64,000 nt of DNA from Methylobacterium mesophilicum SR1.6/6 (GCF_000364445.2 NZ_CP043538.1:937612-1001611), one strand, 5' to 3'. Positions 35,838 to 44,699 are shown, counted from the first letter of the stretch. Notes: a model not told the origin generated them from the sequence alone. Translations and numbers: made by a program.

Positions 35838-35990
35838 GGTTCGCAGCGCCGGGCCGCGGGGCCCGGTTCCGTCAGCGGTCCTAATGTCCGCGGACAGACC
35901 GACGTGCCACCCGAATCGGGGTGCCGTGAGCGCGGCGAGGCCGGGATTGCCCAGGCCCCGCGCCAATCCCAACCACAACAGGAGGCCGCC

Positions 35991-36752
35991 CTGTCATCGT
36001 CTTCCCTGAACGCTGCCGGCGGCGATCCGTCCGAAAGCGCGTCGCGCTTCTTGGAGCGCCTCAGGACCGAGCACGACATCGATCTTGCCAAGGTCGGTCT
36101 GACCTTCGAGGGGTTCCGCGCCCTCGCGCAGAACCCGCACCTCTCCGCCAACGAGCGGATCGGTTTCCCGGAGACGTACCGCGACGGCTTCGAGGAAGCG
36201 ATCCTCCGCGACATCGCGGCCAAGCTCCCGGCACTCCTCGGGACCGGCGCCACCATCGTGGATATCGGGCCCAGATGTGCCGGGCCGCCGCATCGCCTCA
36301 TCGACTTGTGCCGCGAGCGGAACCACCGCCTGGCCCTCGTCGATAGCGCGGAAATGCTCGCGCAGTTGTCCGACGTCGCCGGCGTGACCATGAAGATCGC
36401 CGGGGCGTTCCCGGCGAACCGGGACACCGTCCGGGATGCGATCGGCCAAGCCGACATCGTCCTCTGCTACAGCGTTTTCCATTACGTGTTCGCGTTCGGC
36501 ATCTCGGCCGAGGAGGGCGGCCGCACTGTGAACCCGCGCCTTCTGACCCAGAAGGAGTTTGATAATTCCTATTCAACAGTACTTCATCGGTTTGGGCAAT
36601 GGCTTACGTCATTTTTCTTGGTATTCTACTTACCAATGAATATATGTGGTAAGCACACGGTAAGCAACACTAACAGGTACCCTGCCGCTTCAATTCTCCA
36701 CAGCCTTGCCAAGGCTTCCAATTCCAGGATCGGCGCAACAACCGGAGCATAG
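35991..36752 (+). pseudogene. SAM-dependent methyltransferase, truncated
   Basis: The N-terminal half is a class I methyltransferase: TIVDIGPRCAGPPHRLID corresponds to motif I, LALVDSAEML to motif II and ADIVLCYSVFHYVFAFG to motif IV. After about position 36500-36555 homology stops and the frame enters AT-rich sequence with no family character, ending at 36752. So the 3' half was lost where the AT-rich segment joins. The start is uncertain: AGGAGG at 35980-35985 sits just before a CTG at 35991, while a GTG at 35904 gives a longer N-terminus without a ribosome site. Probably inactive; it may once have modified the amino sugar. Confidence 0.6.
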
Positions 36753-36823
36753 CTGGCAAATTTAGCTATCGGGTGCTTCTCATAGCGCGGGTAGAAGATT
36801 GACTTGATCAATAAGTTCCGCAA
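36626..36823 (-). other. Short AT-rich open frame, possible membrane-protein fragment
   Basis: A 65-codon minus-strand frame (MRNLLIKSIFYPRYEK..., with hydrophobic AAGYLLVLLTVCLPHIFIG near its end) lies antisense to the foreign tail of the truncated methyltransferase frame. It reads like the end of an imported gene, but no family is recognised and its start lacks a good ribosome site. It is recorded because it is the only sign of what the imported segment carried here. Confidence 0.25.
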
Positions 36824-36875
36824 AATAACAGATTACGATTAGAAAGAAGCAAATCTTACTGTGGGTTTAATATAA

Positions 36876-38402
36876 ATGCTCTTCAATAAAAGCAAATTTG
36901 TGAATAAATTGAAGCATTGTCTTGCAAAAATTGTCGTAAACAAAGAATTTTATCTCTCGAATTATTCAGATGTAGGGGTCGCAAAAGTCGACCCGGTCAA
37001 ACATTACGCAAAATATTGGAAATCATCACCAATTCGCGCTCCCAATAGCACCATTTCTCGGTTGCTGTTTGTAGTTTCACCTGTCGTGGTGGGATGGTAT
37101 GCGGCGAGCGGCCGAGCAAACCTTGAATGGCTTGCTATATTCAGAGTGCGATTTAAGGAGCTGCATTGGGCCAATAAGCCGTTTCAACGCAGAATTGCCG
37201 TGAGGGTCGTTAAAAAAATCACTGACGCAGAGGTCCTGCAAAATTCTACCGTAGCCGAGTATTTCGGTCAGCGTCTCCGGGTGTTCCGCGCCTGGAGGGA
37301 TGATGCCCCCTGGTTGACTCGGACACAAATAGAACCCGAAGCCAATTACTATTTCAACGAAGTGCATCCGGTCGGCTGGAGAAATAAGACACGACGCCGA
37401 GAAGTAATCATTCCGCCCTTGACGCACATCACAATAAATGACGCCACTATTTTTGGTACGGCACAAATAATGGCCGGAAACCGATATGTCGTTGAGGAAC
37501 CGGCAGCCGATCCAAAATTCTCGTTCGTAGCCGGCCAACAGGATATAATCCTGAACCTTGACCGCACCGGCGCCTCAGCAATTGCAAAGATACCCGCGAT
37601 CACGGAGGCGATTCCTGAAGGCATCCTTCTCGGCGGCCGCTGCGCAAAGAACTATTTCCATTTTATGCTAGAGTACTTAACAAAAGGGTATATTTTTGAA
37701 CGTTGCAATTTGATTGATCAAATTCCTTTGGTAGTCACGGACGACCTATTCCCTTCACAATACGAAGCGATCAACATCATCTTTCCAGGAATCCCACTAT
37801 TTAAACGGCCATCTAATACAGCTTTGAAGGTTGATCTACTACACACTGCGTCTGTCATGAATTATTTGCCGGATGCTGGCGAAGTACCGGACTGGATGAA
37901 ATCGGGCCTCCGCGATGCTAGCTTAAAATGGCTAAGGGATCGTGTTCTCTCCAACACGCCTTTAGACGCAATACGTCAATCCCGAGGTCGGTATTTCCTG
38001 TCGCGAAGATTCGGGCGCAGCATCACAAACGCCGCCGAAGTCGAAGATATATTTTTGCAGAGGGGTTTCGAAGTTATTGATCCTGGTAGCTTGAGTTTCG
38101 TAGAGCAAATAAATCTCTTCCGAACAGCTGAATGCATTGCAGGACCGACTGGAGCTGCCTTTACCAACATGATTTTTTGCAACCCAGGCACAAAGATCAT
38201 AGCCTTATCAAGTCGCCATTCTATGATGTCGGTATTTCAGAATATCGCTCACTTCGCAAATTGCGATTATCACCAGATTGCAACTCCAGGGCCAAAGATA
38301 GATCTTTATCGAAATCGCCCGCCCTCTGTTGCGCAAATTCATGCAAATTTTAGCATTGACACTGGCAGCCTGTCTGATTTTTTATCTCTAAATATCAGAT
38401 AA
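36876..38402 (+). CDS. GT61-type glycosyltransferase with N-terminal FYL module (low GC)
   Basis: 508 aa. Residues 24-57 carry the module FYLSNYSDVGVA, then VDPVKHYAKYW and RAPN. A single hydrophobic segment (LLFVVSPVVVGWYAA at about 63-77) follows. The GT61 domain spans about 240-500: GRCAKNYFHFMLEYLTKGY, SRGRYFLSRRFG, NAAEVEDIFLQRGFEVIDP, LSFVEQINLFRTAECI and GPTGAAFTN. It is colinear with the GC-rich gene at 40627-42150 but much lower in GC, so the two are homologues of different origin. It probably adds a sugar at the cytoplasmic face of the membrane. Confidence 0.82.
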   Translation: MLFNKSKFVNKLKHCLAKIVVNKEFYLSNYSDVGVAKVDPVKHYAKYWKSSPIRAPNSTISRLLFVVSPVVVGWYAASGRANLEWLAIFRVRFKELHWANKPFQRRIAVRVVKKITDAEVLQNSTVAEYFGQRLRVFRAWRDDAPWLTRTQIEPEANYYFNEVHPVGWRNKTRRREVIIPPLTHITINDATIFGTAQIMAGNRYVVEEPAADPKFSFVAGQQDIILNLDRTGASAIAKIPAITEAIPEGILLGGRCAKNYFHFMLEYLTKGYIFERCNLIDQIPLVVTDDLFPSQYEAINIIFPGIPLFKRPSNTALKVDLLHTASVMNYLPDAGEVPDWMKSGLRDASLKWLRDRVLSNTPLDAIRQSRGRYFLSRRFGRSITNAAEVEDIFLQRGFEVIDPGSLSFVEQINLFRTAECIAGPTGAAFTNMIFCNPGTKIIALSSRHSMMSVFQNIAHFANCDYHQIATPGPKIDLYRNRPPSVAQIHANFSIDTGSLSDFLSLNIR

Positions 38403-38855
38403 GACCGAGGCAGCTCATGCGATAGGCCGATGACGCGGCCCAACAATCGAGGCACCGTTTTGCGGTGCTTGTGGCCTTGCCATCACGTAGGTGTGTCTTT
38501 AATCACGGCTGGTCTTGGCGACATTTGAGGGCCATTGAGGATAGTCCTACCATTCACGCACCACTTGCTCGGAGTAGCGCATTGGAAGCGGGGCACTCAT
38601 AGGCAAAGCGAGCTGACCGCCCCCCCGTATCTAATTTTGATCTGCCCCCCACCCTTTGTCTCGAGTGGGGCTCCCCTGCGACAGGCTACGCGTCGACGTC
38701 CATGGTGACACGGATCGACCCGCTGACTAAAGCTGTCTTTCGCGTTCGTCGCATATATCCCTATGCTACAGATGGCCCCCCAAAAAACCGCTCGAAACTT
38801 CTGCCTTACTGACTGATCTTGTAAGGACATGCCCGCTAAGGATAGCGATTTCGGT
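38403..38855. other. Gap without a supported gene
   Basis: These 453 bases lie between the convergent GT61 and formyltransferase genes. They contain several short C-tracts (seven C at about 38622, six C at about 38645 and again near 38775) and mixed GC content. Frames on both strands are short and show no family signature. Nothing else is seen. Confidence 0.4.
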
Positions 38856-39731
38856 TCATTCCTCTTGCAATTCATTGAAAATGAGAAATCGATCACGGCT
38901 AGATATAGTCACTGGGTCAGTGCGCAACACAATCCCTGGCTTGTGGGGCTCGGAGCGCTCGCCGATAGTCGGAGGTGCAAGAACCCGGTACATTTGTTCT
39001 TTGATCTTTATGCGGGGATAGAGGGAGGGAGGAAATGTAAAAGCTCGCGTAAATCGCTCTACTTGATGTGCAGTCCGGTTAAAGTTAATTACACTGTCGT
39101 TATAGTCGATATCGAACTGCCCGTAATAGGTGGCGATGCTGTCATCCTGCTCATGAGACAAGCTGGTTAGAGACCGAAGGCCAATTGTTGTTAATATTTT
39201 ATCCAAATTCGACCTAACGAGTTCTATTCCAGCCCACTCACAAGAAGTATAAACTTCTCGATTTGACATTTTTTGTATGTCAAAAACCGCCTGATCTATA
39301 ATCGCGCCGGTGTCTATTCCACTATCTATTATATGCAGCGTTACGCCGAAACGCGGTTCACCGTTCAATATTGCATGGGTAATTGGCGCCATCCCACGAT
39401 AAAGCGGGAGAGGCGAAAAATGAAGATTTATAAGCCTATCTCTGCCGGCTTCAATTACCTCCGGCGATAGTATTATTGAAAATTGGATCGACACCAAAAG
39501 GGCAGGTTTTGAAATTATGTAAAAATCTGTCAGCTCTTTGGCATTACGAACGCAAAATACCTTTACCTCGAGCGAATTTGCAAGATCAATGATGGGCTTG
39601 GACGAGTCGTAATCTTTTTCCGCATACACATAATACACTTCATATTTATCGGAATATTTATGTATGAGCGACAAACTCTCTTTACAAACTATGTTTTTCC
39701 CACAAAGAACTACTGTCGGCTTATCAATCAT
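38856..39731 (-). CDS. Sugar N-formyltransferase (Fmt-like, VioF/QdtF/FdtF type)
   Basis: 291 aa enzyme of the formyltransferase fold that uses N10-formyl-tetrahydrofolate. The catalytic triad is visible: Asn102 and His104 in INLHFSPLPLYRG, and Asp140 in the SGIDTGAIID loop. The C-terminal third is not the Fmt tRNA-binding domain but has NRTAHQVERFTRAFTFPP, as in dTDP-amino-sugar formyltransferases, so the substrate is probably a nucleotide amino sugar. AT-rich, unlike its surroundings. With the FdtA/FdtB pair 3 kb upstream it could complete a 3-formamido-3,6-dideoxyhexose; with the aminotransferase at 43533 it could instead formylate a 4-amino sugar. Confidence 0.85.
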   Translation of the reverse strand: MIDKPTVVLCGKNIVCKESLSLIHKYSDKYEVYYVYAEKDYDSSKPIIDLANSLEVKVFCVRNAKELTDFYIISKPALLVSIQFSIILSPEVIEAGRDRLINLHFSPLPLYRGMAPITHAILNGEPRFGVTLHIIDSGIDTGAIIDQAVFDIQKMSNREVYTSCEWAGIELVRSNLDKILTTIGLRSLTSLSHEQDDSIATYYGQFDIDYNDSVINFNRTAHQVERFTRAFTFPPSLYPRIKIKEQMYRVLAPPTIGERSEPHKPGIVLRTDPVTISSRDRFLIFNELQEE

Positions 39732-40046
39732 GTGAGATGCTCTTTTTTACGCTGGCAGCAGAAGGTCCATATCTCGGAAGTTGCAGTCTACTGAGTGTCG
39801 GTGGCGGCTAAGGTGGTGGTTGGCAGCGGCGATCTGTGCCCACGGATCAACGAAAGCGGTAGAGTTTATTTTCATACCAGCCTCTCGCCGACAGCTCAGT
39901 GAGCGCAGGTAGCGGGTTCTTTACCCCATGAGCAAGTTGCGCGTCCGCTCTAGCCAGTTCAGGGAAGCAGAGAGGCCCAACCATCAGCGAAGGGGCTCGG
40001 AAGGCTACGGCGCACGCTCGCTGCCAAATCGCGTTATTATAGCGCC
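39732..40046. other. Gap without a supported gene
   Basis: The 315 bases between the formyltransferase start and the small gene pair at 40047 contain no recognisable protein, RNA or repeat. Composition changes back from AT-rich to GC-rich across it, marking the right border of the imported segment. TTATTATAG at about 40034 might be a -10-like element for the small genes. Confidence 0.35.
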
Positions 40047-40214
40047 TTGAGCAACGATTACGACCGGTTTTGGAGACTGTTACGGCACTCCGGACCGCCG
40101 GTATCGCTGATCGGCGACGAGTTGGAGCGCTGGCAAAGCGAGGACCTGATCTTCTCGGATATTAACGTGCTGCGGCTGGCCGAGAGCCGCGGGCTCGTCG
40201 AGGCCGGGTTATGA
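40047..40214 (+). CDS. Small protein of unknown function, first of a coupled pair
   Basis: 55 codons from a TTG at 40047, reading SNDYDRFWRLLRHSG, later IGDELERWQSEDLIF, and ending SRGLVEAGL. Its TGA overlaps the ATG of the next gene (ATGA at 40211), the pattern of a real two-gene unit. The content is acidic-helical and consistent with a small globular protein. No family recognised with confidence. Confidence 0.4.
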   Translation: MSNDYDRFWRLLRHSGPPVSLIGDELERWQSEDLIFSDINVLRLAESRGLVEAGL

Positions 40215-40501
40215 CGCGAGTGCCCGTTGAGACCTATACGCCGGGCGTAGGCGCCCCGGTACCGCGGCACAGGCGCAACCCGCGCCGGGCCTACGATTCC
40301 ATCGGACGCGAGATTACGCCGGCCACGATCGCGAATAGCATGGAGAATGGCGTTCTGACTCTACGCGCGGAATGCCCGTGTGGGCACGCGGCCGAGCTCC
40401 CGATCGCGCGCTTCCTGCCTGAGAGCTTCGTCCCCGACGCCGGCTTGCGCCTCCGCTGGGAGCGGTGTGGCGCCAAGGAGCCGAAGACTGAACCGGTGTG
40501 A
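40211..40501 (+). CDS. Small putative zinc-ribbon-like protein
   Basis: 96 aa. It contains YDSIGREITPATIANSM, ECPCGHAAELPI with two cysteines and a histidine, and RWERCGAKEPKT with a single cysteine where a zinc ribbon would have C-x-x-C. Proteins with this layout are common small hypotheticals in Methylobacterium genomes and are often near mobile DNA. The second metal knuckle seems to have lost one cysteine (WERC). It is coupled to the small gene upstream by an ATGA overlap. Confidence 0.5.
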   Translation: MTRVPVETYTPGVGAPVPRHRRNPRRAYDSIGREITPATIANSMENGVLTLRAECPCGHAAELPIARFLPESFVPDAGLRLRWERCGAKEPKTEPV

Positions 40502-40626
40502 CCGCAGGTGAGCGACAGGCGATGAGATGACGGCCTCGAACCGCAGGCCAAGATCGGTCCATGGCGTCTTCATGCTGTCATCCCTATCGACCAGATCGCG
40601 ACGACGTGTATCGGAAGGGCAAGATT

Positions 40627-42150
40627 TCAGACATAGGTCCGCAGCACCGTATCCAGGTAATCGAGATCGATGCGGTAATTGCCATGCGTCAGCTCGAGCG
40701 AGCGGCGCCTCTTCTCGGCTCCGGGGCGATAGGCCTCGTGCTCGCCGGGGACGGCCAGGTAACGACACCCGGCAAACGTCGCGAGGCTGGCAAACGTCGA
40801 GAACTGCACGGCGAACGGCGACACAAGTCCCAGGACGAGCGTGCCCGGGGATGCGAAGACTAGGTTGGCGAAGGCGGCACCGATCGGCCCGGCGATGCAA
40901 CGCGCGGTCCTGAAAGCCTCGACCTGCTGCGTGAAGCTGAGCTGACCCGGGTTGACGATCTCGAAGCCGTGCCGGCGAAAGACGGCTTCCACCTCCTCGG
41001 CGTTCGTGATGTTACGCCCCGCGGATCGACCGAGATAAAGCTTTCGCCCCGGCGGGGTGCCGGGCGCCGGCGCGGCGTCGAGCACCCGCCCGCGCAGCCA
41101 GGACAGGCTCGCGTGATTGACAGCGGCAACCGTCCAGAACTCGACATCGGGCGTGTCTGGAATGAAGGTCATCAAGGATGGAACGTAGAGCGTCTTCACG
41201 TCGAGCCGCTTGCCGTGCTCTCGAATCGTGAATGGGCGGCTCGGGAAGAGCAGCTTGAGGGCGTCCATTTCCTGTGGGAACAGATCGTCACTCAGGATGA
41301 GCGGCACATCCTGCGGTATCGACGCGTTGTCGACGATATAGCCCTTCGTGGCGTACTCGATCAGGAAGTGGAAGTAGTTCGCACCGCATCGCCCGATCAG
41401 AAGGATGCCCGCATCGATCGCCCGATCGGCATCCTGCGGGACACGGGCCAGGACCCGGTCGCCCTTGGAGCCGAAGCAGGTGATGACGAACTCGCACTGG
41501 CGGCTCGTGTAGCGGAATGTCGGGTCCGCCTCCGGCTCGTAGACCACGAAGGCAGAATGGGAGACGACCTGAGCGAAGCCGAAGATCGACGCGTCCAGGA
41601 TCGTCGCGCACCAGAGTTCCGGCCTGCACAGTCGACGAGCAGTCGGAGGCTGAGCGGACAGGGCGACCTCTGGATCCGCGAAGTCGAACACGCCGGCTTC
41701 CGCGATGCTGCGGCAGTCGATCCAGGGCACCGCATCCTGCCCGATCCGCACCACCGGGTAAATCGAGCCGAGATCAGTGCCCGCTCCCCCGCTCGGACGT
41801 GCGGGCGATGCGGACCGCACGGCGAGGAAGCGCGCAAGCGCGAGCGCTAGCCGAAGCTGCAGGCCGAAGCCGCGTCGGGTCGCGAGCTGGTTGATGCGGT
41901 AGCGGAAGCAGTCCGTGATGTCCTGACGGCGCTGCCCGAGCATCGCCAGAACGGCGACTAGCACGGGCGACCACGCGTAGATCCGCGCCTCCATGCGCAC
42001 GTTGGGCGCGCGCAACGGCGCCGCGGACCAGTGTCGGGCGAAATGGGCGACCGGATCGACGCCCGCCGCCGCCACATCGGCATTTCGCGTCAGATAATAG
42101 TCACTGTCGACAATCCGGCGCGCGATCCGTAAGGCAAACCACTCCAACAT
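40627..42150 (-). CDS. GT61-type glycosyltransferase with N-terminal FYL module
   Basis: 507 aa, colinear with the low-GC gene at 36876-38402. Residues 17-50 are the module DYYLTRNADVAAAGVDP ... HFARHW and RAPN. A hydrophobic segment (YAWSPVLVAVLAML at about 58-71) follows. The GT61 core includes GRCGANYFHFLIEYATKGY, GRKLYLGRSAGRNITNAEE, HGFEIVNPGQLSFTQQVEAF and GPIGAAFANLVF. The conserved Asn-Tyr-Phe-His and Gly-Ala-Ala-Phe blocks are kept. It probably transfers a sugar during capsule or exopolysaccharide assembly at the inner membrane. The acetyltransferase gene at 42236 is upstream on the same strand. Confidence 0.83.
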   Translation of the reverse strand: MLEWFALRIARRIVDSDYYLTRNADVAAAGVDPVAHFARHWSAAPLRAPNVRMEARIYAWSPVLVAVLAMLGQRRQDITDCFRYRINQLATRRGFGLQLRLALALARFLAVRSASPARPSGGAGTDLGSIYPVVRIGQDAVPWIDCRSIAEAGVFDFADPEVALSAQPPTARRLCRPELWCATILDASIFGFAQVVSHSAFVVYEPEADPTFRYTSRQCEFVITCFGSKGDRVLARVPQDADRAIDAGILLIGRCGANYFHFLIEYATKGYIVDNASIPQDVPLILSDDLFPQEMDALKLLFPSRPFTIREHGKRLDVKTLYVPSLMTFIPDTPDVEFWTVAAVNHASLSWLRGRVLDAAPAPGTPPGRKLYLGRSAGRNITNAEEVEAVFRRHGFEIVNPGQLSFTQQVEAFRTARCIAGPIGAAFANLVFASPGTLVLGLVSPFAVQFSTFASLATFAGCRYLAVPGEHEAYRPGAEKRRRSLELTHGNYRIDLDYLDTVLRTYV

Positions 42151-42235
42151 CGCTGAGATATGTATCCTCTACGTCGAACGACGCATCATGCAGCCGGAAT
42201 CGGGTGTCCAGCACCGTCGCTCGTCGCCGCACCGA

Positions 42236-42829
42236 TCAGGAGGTCTGCAACAAGGCGGAGTGCCGCTCAATGGCCGACGCATGCGCCGACCTGAACGCGT
42301 CATAAGCTTCGCGACTGAAGTGAAAGAAATAATCTTGCTCACCCTCGTCGACGATCTTCGCGCCTGAACGAAGGTGGAAATTGATCACGCTCTCATTTTC
42401 GCGACGCACGTCGAAATGACAATGCTCAAAGCCGAGATGCTCAAATCCCAGTTCGTAGATCACGAGCGCGGAGTAACCTGCGAGGCCGACGACCGGAGGA
42501 GGCGCGATGATCCAGCTGCCCCAACAGAATGACTTCAATCCCTTGATGATCCGAAAATCGTACATCCGGACCGTGCCGCGATCCTGACCATCGGAAACGA
42601 TGATGAAATAGTACTGTCTGCCTGCGGCCTCGTCGTTCTTGTATCGCGTGAGCCACGCTGCCTGCTCTTCCACTGTGGTGGGTGGCGCGTTGAGGAAACG
42701 GCTGAGACGGTTATCAGAGCGCAACCGGTAGATCAGAACCGCGTCGCTCGGCTCAGCCAGCCGCAGATGCGAGCGCCGCCGGCTGTCCAGCGGACGCGTT
42801 TCACGGATCCGGTCGATGGGCATGTGCAT
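42236..42829 (-). CDS. GNAT-family N-acetyltransferase
   Basis: About 197 aa from the ATG at 42829; the frame is open further upstream, and no ribosome site fixes the start. The GNAT fold is recognisable from LRLAEPSDAVLIYRLRSD, YYFIIVSDGQDRGTVRMYDF and the ENESVINFHLRSGAKIVDEG segment, which matches the acetyl-CoA-binding N-x-x-x-x-x-x-x-x-x-GF/GA end of RimJ/PseH-like enzymes. PseH- and WecD-like GNATs N-acetylate 4-amino-4,6-dideoxy sugars, and a 4-aminotransferase gene lies just upstream at 43533, so the same job is plausible here. The acceptor is not proven. Confidence 0.75.
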   Translation of the reverse strand: MHMPIDRIRETRPLDSRRRSHLRLAEPSDAVLIYRLRSDNRLSRFLNAPPTTVEEQAAWLTRYKNDEAAGRQYYFIIVSDGQDRGTVRMYDFRIIKGLKSFCWGSWIIAPPPVVGLAGYSALVIYELGFEHLGFEHCHFDVRRENESVINFHLRSGAKIVDEGEQDYFFHFSREAYDAFRSAHASAIERHSALLQTS

Positions 42830-42983
42830 ACGGGATAGATACGCCTCTGTGAGTGGAACGCGACGAACGCACGGATTTCGGCAAGTCCTGCCACGCGCAG
42901 AGGCCCTTGTCACGCGACGCCTCTGGGACGGTCTGCCGTGGTGCCGACACGTCGTGAGCCATTGGGTTAGACGCGGACGAGGG

Positions 42984-43460
42984 TCACGCATCCCGGTATA
43001 GGATGACTTGGGCTACCGCCGGGTCCGTAAAGTGGGCGAAGCCACCAATCTTCAATGTGGCGTTGACGATCCGCTTCAGATTCGCAGCGTCGGGCCCTGA
43101 ACCCGTGGCCCGGACCGCCAGGAGACGTGCAACCCAGCGAGCGAAACGGAACTCCAGACCCAGATCGCCGCACCAGAGCTCTTGATAATGGGCGACGAAA
43201 CATTGGACTCAGTCGTCGCGCCGGATCGGCAGGACTACGGCCGCCAGCGCCAGGAACGGTGAGAGCCTGATGATGGCCCGCTCCATGGTCGCCGCGCAGA
43301 TGGGCACGGCATGCCCGCATTCGGCGAAGTGTCGGATCGGATCGACTCCGGCCGCGCGGGCGTCTGGATAGCAGTTGAGATAATACTCGGCATCGACCGG
43401 TTTCCGCGCCAGAAACAGGCTGACGCGTGCGCGCAAACTGGAGATGAGGACGGCACTCAT
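42984..43460 (-). pseudogene. Decayed GT61-type glycosyltransferase (N-terminal part)
   Basis: From ATG 43460 the first frame encodes the FYL module (AEYYLNCYPDARAAGVDP, HFAECG) and the hydrophobic helix LSPFLALAAVVLP, then hits a TGA after PIRRDD at 43207-43209. The same frame continues with VAHYQELWCGDLGLEFRFA, WVARLLAVRATG and GGFAHFTDPAVA, matching the corresponding part of the gene at 40627 (LAVRSA, GVFDFADPEVA). It ends at a second TGA at 42984. The remaining two thirds of the GT61 gene are absent. This is a remnant of a third module-bearing GT61 gene. Confidence 0.7.
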
Positions 43461-43532
43461 ACCAATCCCTTCGTGCGTCGGGCGCTCAAGGGCCGGATCG
43501 AGAAACACTCATTATCCCGACGCCGGCCGATC

Positions 43533-44699
43533 TCAGGCTGCGTGCACAGCACCGACGGCGCCGTCCATCACGATGTGACGAAGGATCTGGCAGATTCGCT
43601 CCGCGTTGGCAGTCCCGAGCTCGCCGTAGAAGGGCAGGCAGAGGACTTGGTTGCCCACTCTGTTGGCCACCGGCAGATTGTCGCTCGCACTGTCCGGAAA
43701 GAGACGGTAGGGCTCATACTGGCTGCACAGCGGATAGAAATAGCGACGCGCGAAGACATTGTAGTGCTTGAGGCGGTCGTAAACCTCGTCACGGCTCACG
43801 CCTGCGACGGCCCGGTCGATTCGAAGACAGTAATATTGCAGGCTGTCGGTATCGAGGTCCAGCGGCCGTGAAACGGTGATGCCGGGCACACCGCCGAGGT
43901 GATCCCGGTACACATGCGCGAGGTCCAGCCGCTTTGCCTTCTCGGTCGCGATCGCATCGACCAAGCACAGGCCCATGGCGGCCTGAATCTCGTTCATCTT
44001 GCTGTTGATGCCGACAGCCTTGACGGTTACCTCGTCGGCGATCCCGAAATTCTTGAGCAGCTCCATTCGCCGCTTCACGTCTCCGTCGTTCGTGACCACG
44101 GCCCCGCCCTCCGCGGTGTGGAAGAGCTTTGTGGCGTGGAAGCTGAACATGGTCGCGTCGCCGTAGCTCGCGACGGGCCGGCCGTTGACCCGCGTCCCGA
44201 AAGCGTGGGCGCCGTCGTACAGCACCTTGAGGCAATGCTTGCGCGCGATCCGCTCGATAGCCTCGACGTCACACGGATTGCCGTAGACGTGAACCGCGAG
44301 GATGCCGGTGGTGCGCTCCGTGATCGCGGCCTCGATCCGGGCCGGATCGAGAGTCATCGAATGCTCCTCGATGTCGGCGAAGACCGGCCGGATGCCATGC
44401 CAGGCAAGCACGTGCGGCGTCGCCGCGAACGTGAAGGGGGTGGTGATGACCTCGCCCGAAAGGTCGAAGGCCTTGACCGCCGTCATCAGGGCGTTGGTGC
44501 CGTTGTTGAACAGCGCGATGTGGCCGTCGCCCAAGTGCGCGTGGAGCCGCTTCTCCAGCTCCACGTGCTGCGGCCCGCCGTTCGAGAGAATGGCACACTG
44601 CCAGATCGCCTCCAGATGCTTCGTGAAGACCGCGAGTTCGGGCAGCATCGGACGGGTCACGTAGATCGGCTGCTCGAACGATCGCGGCTCAGCGCTCAT
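43533..44699 (-). CDS. dTDP-4-keto-6-deoxyglucose 4-aminotransferase-like (VioA/DegT family)
   Basis: PLP enzyme, 388 aa; ATG 44699 has a perfect GAGGAGG site. Lys191 lies in FSFHATKLFHTAEGG, the form typical of VioA/RffA/FcnA-type enzymes, and LYDGAHAFGT holds the PLP-ring aspartate. NNGTNALMTAV, VHVYGNPCDVEAIE and FARRYFYPLC are also family features. It should make a 4-amino-4,6-dideoxyhexose (viosamine or thomosamine). It is the last gene of a minus-strand run with the NeuD-like acyltransferase, SDR, carrier proteins, KAS III and FkbH genes, suggesting that the new amino group receives an unusual acyl chain. Confidence 0.87.
   Translation of the reverse strand: MSAEPRSFEQPIYVTRPMLPELAVFTKHLEAIWQCAILSNGGPQHVELEKRLHAHLGDGHIALFNNGTNALMTAVKAFDLSGEVITTPFTFAATPHVLAWHGIRPVFADIEEHSMTLDPARIEAAITERTTGILAVHVYGNPCDVEAIERIARKHCLKVLYDGAHAFGTRVNGRPVASYGDATMFSFHATKLFHTAEGGAVVTNDGDVKRRMELLKNFGIADEVTVKAVGINSKMNEIQAAMGLCLVDAIATEKAKRLDLAHVYRDHLGGVPGITVSRPLDLDTDSLQYYCLRIDRAVAGVSRDEVYDRLKHYNVFARRYFYPLCSQYEPYRLFPDSASDNLPVANRVGNQVLCLPFYGELGTANAERICQILRHIVMDGAVGAVHAA

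Noticed and set aside
38597..38896. A 99-codon minus-strand frame downstream of the formyltransferase
   Set aside because: It overlaps the formyltransferase stop in another frame, spans C-tracts and shows no recognisable sequence.
38829..39170. A 113-codon plus-strand frame
   Set aside because: It is antisense to the C-terminal part of the formyltransferase, which has clear catalytic motifs.
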